DNA of 64,000 bases from Formicarius rufipectus (lineage: Eukaryota; Chordata; Aves; Passeriformes; Formicariidae). The notes under the pieces were generated by a model, which did not search any database, was not told where the DNA came from, and saw only the letters and a program-made list of their open reading frames with translations. Of this stretch, positions 26,441-38,204 are shown piece after piece (positions within the stretch are counted from its first letter, which is position 1; each line of letters starts with the position of its first letter). The stretch is from the NCBI GenBank assembly GCA_013399695.1, contig VXAU01001777.1:62001-126000 (forward strand). Direction: 5' to 3'. Position numbers and translations under genes: made by a program.

Positions 26441-27810
26441 GAGAGCTGAAGACCTGAGACAACTGGGGTAGCACCTCTGAGATATGGTAAAGGCAATGCT
26501 AATGAGATTGAAGGTGGGAGGGTGAGATAAATTTTTGAATCGCTCCAGGTCTTTTAATCACATGATATTTAGAATAGAATGCAAGAACACCTTGATTGCA
26601 AATGGTGCAGCAAGGTAAGCTCATTGCTTGTGGATTTCCCCAGGAAAGTGATACTTTTTCAGAGCCTTAGCTAAGGGGAGGCAGGAGAATTTTCTGCTGA
26701 TTCATCTTTCTGCCATGTACATTTCAAATGTGCTATGGAGAGGAGGAAAGTTTTGAGGGACATGATTTAGTTTACTGTAATCACAAGAAACAGTGATTAT
26801 GGACTTAGAACTACCCGAAGTTTTGGTAGGACTAGGCATTATTTAAAGGTTCTGCGACCTGAAAATATTATTTGAATAATATACACAGAACTTTTTGTCA
26901 GAGGAAGGCATTGCATTTGAAATCCTGAATTTTAGCCATTAAATATAGGGCTTTATATGCACATATTTTCTAAGCAAAACCTGGATGTGGATAGATTTTT
27001 CTTTCCACTTAACTTTAAACTTTTGCACTCCTGCCTTCATCCCAGTACTTTATGCAGCTGTGGCAGGAAATTAAATTCAGTACGGGACTGGAGATTGCAA
27101 TCATCTCTTCTCCTGTATCTGACACGTTTTTCCCAGTGTTCTGTTGCAGAGAAGTTCTGGCAACTTGTTTGAAAATGCAAGTGAAATATTTCTGCAGGGA
27201 CAAATAAGGTTAACTTTGTACCACTTAAAAGCCACAGGAAGCAGAATATCCTGTTGTCTTTGAGAATGTGCAAATGAGATTCTTGTCTAACTGAAAAATA
27301 GGACATTTCTGGGTTAATTGCTGGAAAAGACCAATTATCCAAATACCTCCAATAAAAGAACCACCACCCCTCTGCTATCTTTCTTCAAAGAAATTATCAT
27401 CATCTTTAATCTGTGGCACATTCACCAGAAGCCTACCTGACTCTTATTATTCAGCTTATAACTGAATAACTGGTGAGACTGTTAACCAGCTGTCATATTT
27501 GCAATTAGATGGAGCTACAGTTCTGATGTCAGTGTGTTGCCTCAGACCTGCGAGTGCTTGTCTTTGTGTCCAGCTAAAGATCCCTAGCATGTGAAGTGGC
27601 CATCACCTCATATTTTCCCATCTTTGTCCAATTTAATCCAGCCCTAAACAGGTTAATTCCTTCCATATCCATTGTTCTGATGCCTAAAGGTTTGGTGTGT
27701 AGTTTGCAGATCTTTAGAGTTTTAGAGTTGTAGGCTTTCTTGCTCACATATTAAGTGGTGTTAGGAGTCACTGAAGTAATTTTTAATATTCTTAAGCTTT
27801 CAGAAGGTCA
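26441..27810. other. Unique non-coding DNA
   Basis: No gene or repeat was recognised. Overlapping frames near 26957-27342 (up to 101 codons, on both strands) have no recognisable domain and shadow one another. Confidence 0.5.
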
Positions 27811-28123
27811 TGGTGTTTTGCATAGACACTTGCAAGATAACTTGAAGACAAAACAAAAGAAGAGTCCAGAACCCTTGGAGCTGCTCCAAGGGGGCAATAC
27901 TTAGGACCCTGGGGGGTGGGACACAAGGGGAAATGGGAATCATGGTTGGTTATAGATATCTTATATGTTAATTATTGGAAGATTATAAAAACTGTAACAT
28001 CACTAGTAGAGGCGTGCATAGGCCTTGTGGTGGTGTGCACCTCTGTGGAAGCTCCCAATAAAGGTATTTTTCTCTTTCTCCATTAATGTTTTTCTGAGTG
28101 ACTATTTTCCAGGATTTTAGGCA
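27811..28123 (+). mobile_element. Probable solo LTR of a second ERV family
   Basis: The layout is that of an LTR: a TATA-like TATAAAA at 27984-27990, AATAAA at 28057-28062 about 70 bp downstream, a T/C-rich tail (TATTTTTCTCTTTCTCC) and a possible CA terminus at about 28123 in GATTTTAGGCA. The spacing fits a short U3-R-U5 of an avian ERVK-like element. The sequence is unrelated to the LTRs at 13684 and 42019. The 5' boundary (TGGTGTTTTGCA near 27811) is a guess and no target-site duplication is obvious. No primer-binding site or coding region follows, so it would be solo. Confidence 0.55.
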
Positions 28124-30823
28124 TCAGTTCCTTCACTTCGTCTTGAGAAGTATTGCTATAGGATGCAGAGGAATTAGAATTGTTCGTACTGAATAAGCAC
28201 TTCCATGCACAGGACAATTTTTTTAATAATTTTCTGCAACAAACAAAATCTGAACAACAAGGACACTTAAAAATATGTTAATGCTAGCCAAAATAAGTAA
28301 TTTTGACTAATCTCCCTGTATACAGATGTTGTATTGTGAGAGAATTAAATGTTCTGTTTATTTTAACTGTCACCAACTTGTTTTTATTTGTTGTTCTATC
28401 TCCTTTTTTTCCCCTGCCTCTAGACCTTGTTCTCAACAGATTTCCTGTCTATGATTGTATATTCCTACATTCCCAAGATATAAAGCTCTCTGCTGAATCT
28501 TGATGACAAGAAAAAAATCTCAGTAGTTTTACTCTTCAGTGATTTGACCTTTCCTCTGTCAACTTGTTTACTTAGAAACAGTTCTGCATCTTTGATTCAA
28601 CCAGCAGTTTACTGAAAAACAAGAAGCAAAATTTTTGAGTTTGCTGCTCTACTTCTGTGGTCTGTACTTCCTATTGCAGATTAATAGTTTGGAAGAATTA
28701 AGGGAGTTGGTTTTGGGTTTTTTTTTCTTAGCAGATCAGGGTCTCAAGCTTTGAATTTTATAGTTACTTTTTGCTATCTTGAATGGTCTCTGCCTTCATG
28801 CAGTGCTAGGTATTAATTGAATCAAATGGATGTAACCAGTACTAACACTTCAGCTCCTGACCCTTCATCTACATAGAGATGCCAGTAGGTACAGAGTTTT
28901 TTTTCCTGTTTTCTGGTTGAATTTCTTGAGGGTCATCTAGAATTACTTTTAGAAACTCACCGATGTGAGAGAAGCCAGTTGTAAGGGAAGACTGTCAAGG
29001 CTCACTTTCAGGAGAAATAATTTTCATCTAGGTCCCCTTTCCTTCTCACCATGTTTTCATCTATCCTCAATGACCAAACTAGTCTTAGCTAAACTGCATC
29101 TGCCTAATCTACCTACATCTTGCACTTCATGTGTGCATGGGTGATATCTGTTGGTTTTGCTGGTTATAGGTGCTCATGTGTAAATATTGGGGTCTTTTAA
29201 CCATAACAGGGTACAGACCAAACTCATACATACAAGCAATTTGTTTGTTTTTTGTTTTGTTTTGTTTTTTTTTTTTTTAAATCTAATGAAATTTCCTTAG
29301 CTGCAGACTGTCCAAAGCTCAGAAAGCACATATGCTTTTACTGACATGTTTATTCTGGTTGTGTATTGTAGCATGTCCTATAAAGCAATCTGGACTTTAC
29401 CTCCTTCTCCCTTCTGGATTTGGTCTTGATGATGAGAATTTTATTTTGTAATACAACACTGAGAAATTATGCTTGTTTGTTTTCAAGTTTCAACAGAAAT
29501 GCAACAACAGCTATAATGAATGTGTGTCCATTTATGTTTTGTATTGTGTAAAATCCTTCCAGCCTGTCTTGTACCTAGTAAGTCAAGGAAGAAAGATGCC
29601 TGTTTGCTGAGTTTCTTCCTATTTGGTGTTTTAAGTATCATAGTGCACTCAAACTATTCTTTTCTACTAAAGTCATTTCAAAAGAAGGCCAAACATAGAA
29701 ATAGCACAACATTGTGGCAATAAAGGGTATATTACATAACACACTCAAAGCCATTGTTTTTTTTCTGAATCAGTGATGTTGACCTTCATTTGACTACATC
29801 ATTGCTGCTAATAGACATCATCAGAAAACTGGTAACAATACTCACCTCTGTTAAATATATTTACTCAGCAGATGTGTTGTTATATTCATACTTCATCCAG
29901 AAATCTAGGAAAATCTTTGGTATGGTATAGTCCTGAAAATAGCAAGTAATAGCTGACTTAATCTTCTTTGACAGATATTTATTTATATTTCTCATACAGA
30001 AAGTCTATGCACATCTAGAAAGCCACTGGAATGGGTTGCAGAAAAATAAAATGAAAACAATTTGTTTTAAAAAATTCATTTATCATCACCATCGATGACA
30101 CTTAAGTGTGATGAATGCATATCTTTATAAGAAATGGGGCATCCTAATTGCATTGCACATGTCTTGGCAATTACTGTTGTACTGTCTTCTAAGAAGCAAG
30201 TTTTTTGCAGATATATATCTTATTTTTGCTAAAGAATGCTTTAGAATGTCACAGGTACTTTATGCTCCAGTAATCCCCAAGAGAACCTGAGAATGTTACA
30301 CACTTCAGAATTGTCTCTGGAAGCAACAGTAGATCCTGAAAACCATATAGATGATCTCTTAACTTGGGCTGGTGGCCACAGGATTCGGATCACAGTTTTC
30401 ATCTACTTTGCTGTGCTGCTGTGCCTCCAACACTTTGTTGGACTCTGTATGTTGATGAATTGGGTGTCTTTGGAATTATTTTGCCTCCTATGTGGACATG
30501 ATGGCACATCCAGTATTAAATGTCTGCTAATGTGTGTGCCTCGTGGAGACACTTGTTTAACTGTGCAACATGAGCCTTCTCATCAGCTATTCATCTCCTC
30601 TAAAGCAGAGGAGTAGGTCACATAGCAACCGAACAAGTTGTTCTCACCTTTCCTCCTTTTGGAACAAGAGGTGCAAATCTTGAAACAGCAGAATTTGTGA
30701 TACTAAGGAGAAATTAAATGCGAATATCAGATTTTCTCCTTTGAAGTCAGGTTGAAGTTTATTAGTTACCTCTCAATTAGCTTGCTCAAAATTAAAAAAA
30801 ATAGTAGTAAAGTTATTCTTAGA

Positions 30824-30874
30824 GGGTTGGGGTTTTTTGTTTGGTGGGTTTTTGGGGGGGGGGTTTTTTGGGGG
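30824..30874 (+). repeat. G-run tract with G-quadruplex potential
   Basis: G runs of 3, 4, 3, 10 and 5 bases are separated by mostly T loops. From 30846 the pattern GGG-T5-G10-T6-GGGGG can supply four G-triplets with short loops, meeting the usual sequence rule for an intramolecular G-quadruplex. This is a sequence prediction only; the tract may simply be a low-complexity T/G repeat. Confidence 0.5.
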
Positions 30875-32975
30875 TTTTTTTGGTAGTTTGAGAGGGGCTC
30901 TTAAAGCAGGATGGGTTTGTGTGTGTTTATTTATAAAGTATTATTGGTATGTTGAATGCAACTTAATGTGCTACTTTGCTTGTTAGAATAATAATAATGC
31001 ACTTAATGTTCCTTATGTGCAAGCCTCTGCTTTTGAAGCCCCATCTGATTAACCTACCTGCACTCATATTTAGGATAATCACATCATGTATTTTTTTAAT
31101 AAAGTCTAGCTATACAGAATTATAGGAAATCTATAATAGAATAATCTGTTTTGGAACTGATAACATGCAAATTGTAACATAATATGGAAATATGGAAAAA
31201 TTGCAAGTATGTAATAATAATTTGTTCTTTGAGAGCAGAAGCATGTTTTCAGTGCACTCAAGTGTACTGTTTGATCATGGCAGAAGGAAGTATTTGTGGA
31301 AGATCAAACAAACTGATATACAGGATAGATTTTAGAGTTCACCTAAAATCAGAGCCTTTCTTCTAAAATTCATCTGACGCCTGTAACTTCAACTGTGAGT
31401 GTTGGTCATTTTTCACAGAATTTTGTTCTCTATATTATTCAGTGACGTGACTGTGCACAGTCAATTATCATGTCGTCAGTGCAGGGATTGTTGTCTGGGA
31501 CACTAGAACAGGAATACTTTGAAGGATGGTCAAATTTATAGTTTTTAATACACACACTGAAAATAATTTAGTAATAGTCAAATTTATCAGATATATTAGA
31601 ACCTCATCGTAAAGGTTATTGCACACTTCACTTCAATATCTTTTGGAATGGTAAACTTGAACAGTGTTACAGTCAATCCCCTTTGGGGTCAGATAATTGA
31701 CTAGTCTACAGATCAGTGGAACACACTCAAGAAGAATTTCTGTGAGTGTATGTTCATGTGTAAAAAGTTTCTGGTCACTAAACAGGTACTGGGTGAAATT
31801 TAGCAAACAAACAAAACCCTCCAACCAAACAAACAAAAAAAAGAACAAAACTTTGTGGTTTGTATGTTAATCTTTCAATATTCCAGTATATTGTCTGCTG
31901 AGAAAAAAAATATTTGAGTTAGAGCATATAGCAGTAAAGTCAAGGATGTATTTCTGTTCCAGTTGGCATTTTAAATAGCAGACTGAGTTTGTGCATTCAG
32001 CTGAAATAAGTTGGGGGGGGTTCCTTTCAGAAGGGCAGAGGAAATACTGCCCTATATACTACACAAGTATGTGCAGAGCTGCCCTTCAGTGACCTTGCTG
32101 CTTGTCTTGACCTTTGCATATGCCTTCCTCAAAGCATGGGCATTATGACAGATCCTCTGCTCCTTCTGTTCTCTGGCCTGTCTGAAGTCCTGCAAACACT
32201 TGTGCCCCATCTGAATCCAGAGAAGAACCAGGTGCCAAGTACTCAGTATGAATGTAGTGTGTGGCTTCTTCAGTTCATGCTGCCCACTCTTGGTAGAGCT
32301 GCTATGGTGGCTGGAAAAAAAGGATGTAGAGTTTGCTGCTACCTGTTTGTTTTACCTCTACTCAGTTCTTCAGCTATCAGTCAGCATAGCCTATTGAAAA
32401 AATGAGTTGCCTTTTCAGCCACGTCCCATGACAGTTGTTTATGCTCTTCTGTTTGAACGCTGGCTTAGCTTTATTTCAATACTATTAATGTTGCAATTAT
32501 TACCTATGACAACATGATTGCTTTTCAGTGTAAATAAAAAGGCAGGAAACAACTGTCTCTTTTCAAGTGGCTTGTGACTTGAAGCCAAGTGCAAGACTAA
32601 AAGTTTCAGCAAGCTGAACACAATAATTGCATAGCAAACCATTTTTACCTCCTTTCTGCTTTACATTGCACAGCCTGCTCCATCAAAATTGCTGTTATCC
32701 CACATTTCAAATATATGACCAGATTCCCTCAAAATCACAGCTAGCTCTCCTGCAGACACAGTCTCTGTGCTTCCTAGAGAGCAAAAGCTTTGTAACTGTG
32801 GAAGAGGATGATGCAGGCTTGTTGAAAAGTGTGACAGAACTTAATTTGTAAGTCTGAGGAAGTAAGATACTCTATTACCTGTTTTATTATAAATGTTTTC
32901 ATAAGTTTCATGCTGTGGGGAACTTGATTCCTTTCTGCATGTCCTATATTGGTTTCAGTCATTGCATATAGCCAC

Positions 32976-32992
32976 TTTTTTTTTTTTTTTTT
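32976..32992. repeat. Poly-T tract
   Basis: Seventeen uninterrupted T residues, with no adjoining recognisable retroelement. Confidence 0.9.
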
Positions 32993-33239
32993 AACTTGTG
33001 GGACATGTCTTAAATTGTATGGAAAATATATGGAGATTGTATCAATGGCATTTCTAAACACACCATTTCTGGTTTCCTTTCTCTACTTTGATGTCAGGAT
33101 TTTGACAACTGCCCTTTCCTTATGTGCCTACCTGCTGCAGTTGGAGACCCAACTCATATGCCACATTCTGCCTTTAAAGCTATTTTTTCAATTTCTTTTT
33201 TTTCTCTCAAAGAATTTTGTGTTTTCATGCTGTTTTTTC

Positions 33240-33303
33240 TGTTACTCTGTTTTGTGGGTTTTGTTTTTTGGTGTTTATTTTTTGTTTTGTTTTTTTTTTT
33301 TTT
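33240..33303. repeat. T/G-rich low-complexity tract
   Basis: The plus strand is nearly all T and G, with TTTTG phrases ending in a run of about 14 T. It inflates several spurious open frames. Confidence 0.8.
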
Positions 33304-34331
33304 ACTAGAAGGTGTGAGTCCACCCAGGTTCAGTGCTCAGGTGGGGTTTTTTATTTACTGTGGTTTTTCAGCTTCCATGTTGTTTACAAGGTTTGCATTG
33401 ACAAGGTGCACTTTACAGATATTACACTCTGGACTAGCATGACACTGTATAATAATTTGTAATGAAAATTGCTTCAGATGATTTAACAAGCAACACTGAA
33501 TGCAACTGCTAAGTATAGGTAGTATGGAAGGTAGAGCCTGATTTAGAGCCTGCTCTTAGGTTTTAAGGCATAAAACTCATTGTGTTAAGATGGTAATGAG
33601 GAGACAATTGTATGTTATCTGAGGCTGGTGTGATAGAATTTTAAATTATGTTAGTGCTTTACTGTAGTCTTCACATGTATAAAACACTGCATAAGGAGAG
33701 CACATTGAGACACAAAAACAGCTCTGTCTGTCAGAAGTGAATTCATGGATGTAGCTGAAAAGGCTGGGCAGCATATTGGTACAGTTCTGTTACTGATAGT
33801 TTCCTTGTTCTGAAGCAATGGGTTTGTTGGCCTTTTCTTGGAAAGGCTAAGATGGGGTGGAAAGTGTTTCTGTGGAAGAGGAAAATAATTCCTATTAAAG
33901 ATGCCAAGAAAACTAATGAGGATAAGTATGATTAAGCTTTGTAGTGCAGAATGATGAAGAGAAATATTCTTGCAGTCTGTGGTTGAAGAAGTTACACATG
34001 ATTTTTCACTTCTGCAGGTGCCTGTAATAAACCATATTATATTTCTCCACCACCACCTCTGTATTTAAGCAGGGAAGGGAGGGCTTCCCTGGGAGCATTT
34101 CATTTGCATAAGACCGTGTCTTTTCAATTGAAAGAAATTTATTATGAAAAATAGAACTGTATTCAGCCTTTTTGGTGATAAATTGTCTTGCTGCAGTCAG
34201 GCAACACTTATTCCAAAGGTATTTATAAACTGTTTAAACTGAGAGGTGTAACAGGCACAAGAGAATGTGAGTTTCTAATTGTGAGGTTGTCAAGATAATT
34301 GTGGGGTTTTATTTTAATTTGAGTCATCTGA

Positions 34332-34788
34332 AGTTGAAGAATCCAGAGGAGGGCAACAAAGTTAGTGAAGGGTCTGGAGCATGTGTCCTGTCAGGAGTGG
34401 CTGAGAGAGCTGGAGCTGTTTAGTCTGGAGAAGAAGAGGCTCAGGGGTAACTGTAGCACTCTTTACAAGTACCTGAAAGGAGGTTGTAGCCGGGTAGGGG
34501 TCTGCCTCTTTTCCCAGGCAGCTAACAATAAGATAAGAGGAAATGGCCTCAAGCTGTGCCAGGAGAGTTTTAGGTTGGCCATTAGGGAGAATTTCTTCAC
34601 AGAAAGGGTGATGAGGTATTGAAATGGGCTGCTCAGAGAGACAGTGGAGTCGCCATCCCTAAAGGTGTTCAAGGAAAGACTGGATATGACACTTGGTGCC
34701 ATAGTCTAGTTGATGATGTGGTGTCAGGTCATAGTTCAGACTCAGTGATCTCAGAGATCTTTCTTAACCTAAGAAATTCTGTGATCTT
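34332..34788 (+). mobile_element. CR1 LINE, 3' end fragment
   Basis: This is a longer CR1 3' fragment, recognisable from GAATCCAGAGGAGGGCAACA, GTGAAGGGTCTGGAG, CTGTTTAGTCTGGAGAAG, ACCTGAAAGGAGGTTGTAG, GGCCTCAAGCTGTGCCAGG and GAATTTCTTCACAGAAAGGG. It ends in AAATTCTGTGATCTT. The 3' tail differs from the copy at 6721, suggesting a different subfamily. The reverse transcriptase C-terminus is not intact. A 91-codon frame inside it (34619-34894) is chance. Confidence 0.93.
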
Positions 34789-36799
34789 AAGGAATATATT
34801 AGTTAAGCTACAGTCAGAAACCACTGATGCTGTTATTTCACTGGTGATGGCGAACACAGAAGTTGCAGTGTCAAGAGTTATTTTTAATGACTGATGTAAC
34901 CACTTACTGGCAAATAAAGTTTGAGAAGGTGAAGTGGTAACAGCGATCTGTGGTTTAAATCCTCTGACTGGTACCCTGGTCCTCAAATACATTTATTTTT
35001 GTTTTTTTGGGTGTTTTATTCTTTCAATGTTATTTCTGCCTGCACAGTGTGGTAGTGCGAGCATTGGTATGGAAAGACACAGCTGCCCTCTGAAGCTGTT
35101 TACAAATACTGCAGTCTGAGTAGCTGCTCTGTACACTTCTATAACTGATACATCCTAACAGGTGGTATAAATATCAGCTGTCCCAGGAGAAGAAAAAAAA
35201 ATGCAGTGGTAAATAAGATAATAGTATATCTGAATAGTATTTTTGATTCTGTAATTACATACTAAGGCTGTGAACTATATTTAACCCACCTCCAGTTAAC
35301 AATTTGACAACACAGATATGTAAGCCTACAGCTATAACAGAGGATAATTTCAGGCTTCAAAGCTCCCAGCGTAGATGTGTCCAAAAGTCCATTCTGCCCT
35401 CTGAACTCTCTGTGGTTTTCAATTACTACACACAAAGGTCATGATTTCCAGCCCTATTGTTCTGCTCACCACTAGTTTTTCCAACCTCTGATTTATTACA
35501 GTAGAGAGAGAGATAAGAGCCAGTAAGTTAGTGTGTATGTTTTGATGGGGGATGGGAGCACAGGCTACAAATGCTTTTAGTAAAGCAGAATACTCTCTTG
35601 GTGGCTGCCTTACTGGGGTTTATTAGTGCACCTGCCTTCAAATGAGTCCTGCAGGTGCTTTGACAAATGGATTGAGATATTGCCTAGTAAATTCCTCTGC
35701 TTCTTGTAAATACTTCTGTGTGCTATGTAGGTGATTTGTGACTTCCTATGCCAAGGTGTGTCTGTAAATCACACCAGAGCCTCCTGTGCCTTTCAAAAGC
35801 CATAGTGCGGCTTGGAAGGGGAAATGAATGAAAGCTGAAGAAAAACAGACAGAAAAAGTATTAATAGGTGTTGAAATTCTAAATGTGTATTGGGGAAAGA
35901 GATGTCTTTTTCCCTTGCTAGTTCTTCCCACTCATGGCAGCATGCGCTGTTTTTCTACGGAGTTAAAAGACCAGTTCTCTCTCTGCCAAGAGCCAGGCTC
36001 CTAACTTGTATCTCCTGCATCTCATTTCTCTTGTGGCTTTTCCCTGTACCACTACTGCTCCTCGATTGATATTTCTAGGCACTTCACTTTGCTTCATCCC
36101 AACACCTTTTCTGTCTTGAAAGAGAAGTTTAAACTTGACATAGGACCTTGAATTCTTCAGAGCTCCTGTTGACAGGATAATGTATTTGATCTCTGAAAAT
36201 ATTTAGAGAACAGACGACAGCTGTGGGTGTTTCTCATGCATGAAGGAAGTTGGAAGATCAGGTTTTTAAAAAAGCTAATTTACATATGTAATAATCCAAT
36301 TCATTTCACTCGGAATATACTTTAAAAGTATTTTGTTAGTCTTGTAGGCACCTGTGAGATAGGCAAGTATAATATTTGTCCAGAGGGAAAAAGTGGGGAA
36401 CAGTATAAAGTTTTATCTCAGGACTGGAAATTGCTGAGTCCCTCACTTCAATCCCTTCCTTTTTTAACAAGATCTTTTTAGTGTTCTGCAAGATCCTGCA
36501 AGTTCAAATTCAGGCCAACACCCACAGGTGAAGGATGTCTTGGCGTATATAAACTAAAATGGCTTCTTAATTACTCTTTTACTTTCCGAGTATGCTTTAA
36601 TTCAAATGAAAGACACCCGATTCTATATTTGAATAACTGGATAGAACTTAATTTGCTGTGATCTGGTAACACATAACTGATTCTTCTTTTTGGGAGTGAC
36701 TTGTTGCAACCTAATGGCTCACATTTGTTTGGGCTGAGGAAAAGCTGTTTTGCAGAATAGGTGTTTGGGTTTTCTGTTTTGCTGGCGTTTTGGCTTTTT
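34789..36799. other. Unique non-coding DNA
   Basis: No gene or further transposon was recognised between two CR1 fragments. A short GAGAGAGAGAG run lies near 35503. Open frames do not exceed 61 codons. Confidence 0.55.
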
Positions 36800-37012
36800 T
36801 AATTAGAAAAAAATCTCTTCGCTAAGAGTTATCAAGCATTGAAACAGACTGCACAGGGAAGTGGTTAAATAACTGTCTGGAACTATTTAAAACATGAAAA
36901 GATGTGACACTTAAAGGCTTGACTTAGTGGTAAACTTGGCAGTGCTTGCTTCATGGTTGGACTTGATTATCTTAGAGGTCTTTTTCTAACCAAAACAATT
37001 CTATAACTTAAG
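36800..37012 (+). mobile_element. CR1 LINE, old short 3' fragment
   Basis: The order of blocks matches the CR1 3' tail: TCTTCGCTAAGAGTTATCAAGCATTG, GTGACACTTAAAGG, GGTAAACTTGGCAGTG, GGTTGGACTTGATTATCTTAG and GGTCTTTTTCTAACC, ending near CAATTCTATAACTT. Divergence from the neighbouring copy at 34332 is high, so it is an older insertion. It is 5'-truncated to about 210 bp. Confidence 0.85.
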
Positions 37013-38103
37013 TCTGCAAATGTTTCCTTCTCTATGGAAAATATTCCCATACATACATGTGTGTGTGTGTAAAGGATGAGAGTAGTACTGCCATAACTTA
37101 CTATGTCAGTCTTTTAGACCTTTTAATCTTATGATATCTTCTGAAATGTTTACTATCAAAGCTGGACTCAAAACTTTGTTTGACCTAATTAATTATGTAC
37201 GAGTAATAGCATTTAAAGATACTACTGTATATCTTAAAAAAAAAAAAAGGTTTTAGAAGAAGTTTTGAAGTTTTAGTATCTCTTTTAACTTCTTTTGGTA
37301 CTTCATGTTCTGATTTCATGAAACACATTCACTGCTATTTTATGGAAATGTTTCTGAAGTCAAACTGAAGAAAGATATTTCTGAGAGAAAAAGCATGTGA
37401 GAAAGTTTGCTAAAATTGTAGATTACTTTGTTTTGATATAATTTTTTTCTTATTCCCATAAATGTATGGACTAGCAGAGCAAGGGGCTTTCTATTTCTCC
37501 TTCCTTTATATAGCTTTCTAGCCTGTACTCCAGCTAGCCCTTATGAATTTCATTTTAATTTTGGATCTGTATCTCTTTATAACATTAACTTCAGAAAAAT
37601 CAGGAGGTTTGAGCAATATTTTACCTGTATTTACTCTTCCCTCTTGCTACAGGATTTTTGATCTGACTTGCCGAGTGTAAGACCCTCTTTTAGTCAGCTG
37701 TATTTACTCTGTCCTCTAGCTCAGGAAAGAGTTTTCTGGTAGGTCTAACATTCCTTCTGTGTGTTTTGTGGCTTAAGTCTTGTGCTGTGGCTAAAATGTG
37801 CTGGCAAGGAAAGGCTCATTACTTTCAAAAATGTTGGTGTGAACTCTTAAAATTGCTGATGAAGAGAAATTAAGAAAACTCATTGAGTTTTCAGAAATGC
37901 TATTTTTACTGTTGGGAAAGTTGCAGTGCTTCAAATGATGTATGTTATAAACACGATCCCAGGCAACCTACGTGATAACGATGACCTTTGATTGACGATG
38001 GAAGCACATGAAGTCTTAACAACTGACTCATACAGAAACAACTTGTAGTCCACTATAGTGTGTAACTGAGGGCCACTATAGCATGTTGTATATTTGGAGG
38101 CTT

Positions 38104-38153
38104 NNNNNNNNNNNNNNNNNNNNNNNNNNNNNNNNNNNNNNNNNNNNNNNNNN
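38104..38153. other. Assembly gap of 50 N
   Basis: Exactly fifty N residues, a round number that suggests a placeholder rather than a measured gap. The right flank runs within 30 bp into a 23-nt T-run (38182-38204), which probably stopped assembly. Confidence 0.97.
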
Positions 38154-38181
38154 CTTGGGGTTTCAGCTGTAGCTGTTTTGA

Positions 38182-38204
38182 TTTTTTTTTTTTTTTTTTT
38201 TTTT
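38182..38204. repeat. Poly-T tract beside the gap
   Basis: About twenty-three T residues lie 28 bp to the right of the N gap. Confidence 0.9.

Larger units (their letters stand above)
28124..34331. other. Unique AT-rich non-coding DNA with T/G tracts
   Basis: No gene was recognised. The longest frame away from homopolymers (30293-30616, +, 107 codons) has a hydrophobic central stretch but no known domain, and nothing around it supports an exon. Low-complexity T or T/G tracts occupy 29241-29278, 30831-30885, 32976-32992 and 33240-33303. Frames of 106-119 codons at 32949-33442 exist only because they run through these T-rich tracts. Confidence 0.55.

Noticed and set aside
30293..30616. 107-codon plus-strand frame with a hydrophobic centre
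   Set aside because: The hydrophobic stretch follows from T-rich DNA; no family resemblance or exon boundaries support it.
32949..33442. Overlapping 81-119 codon frames rich in Phe, Cys and Leu
   Set aside because: They exist only because they cross poly-T and T/G tracts in several phases.
37057..37075. Short (TG)n run
   Set aside because: Only a few units; too short to be worth listing as a microsatellite feature.
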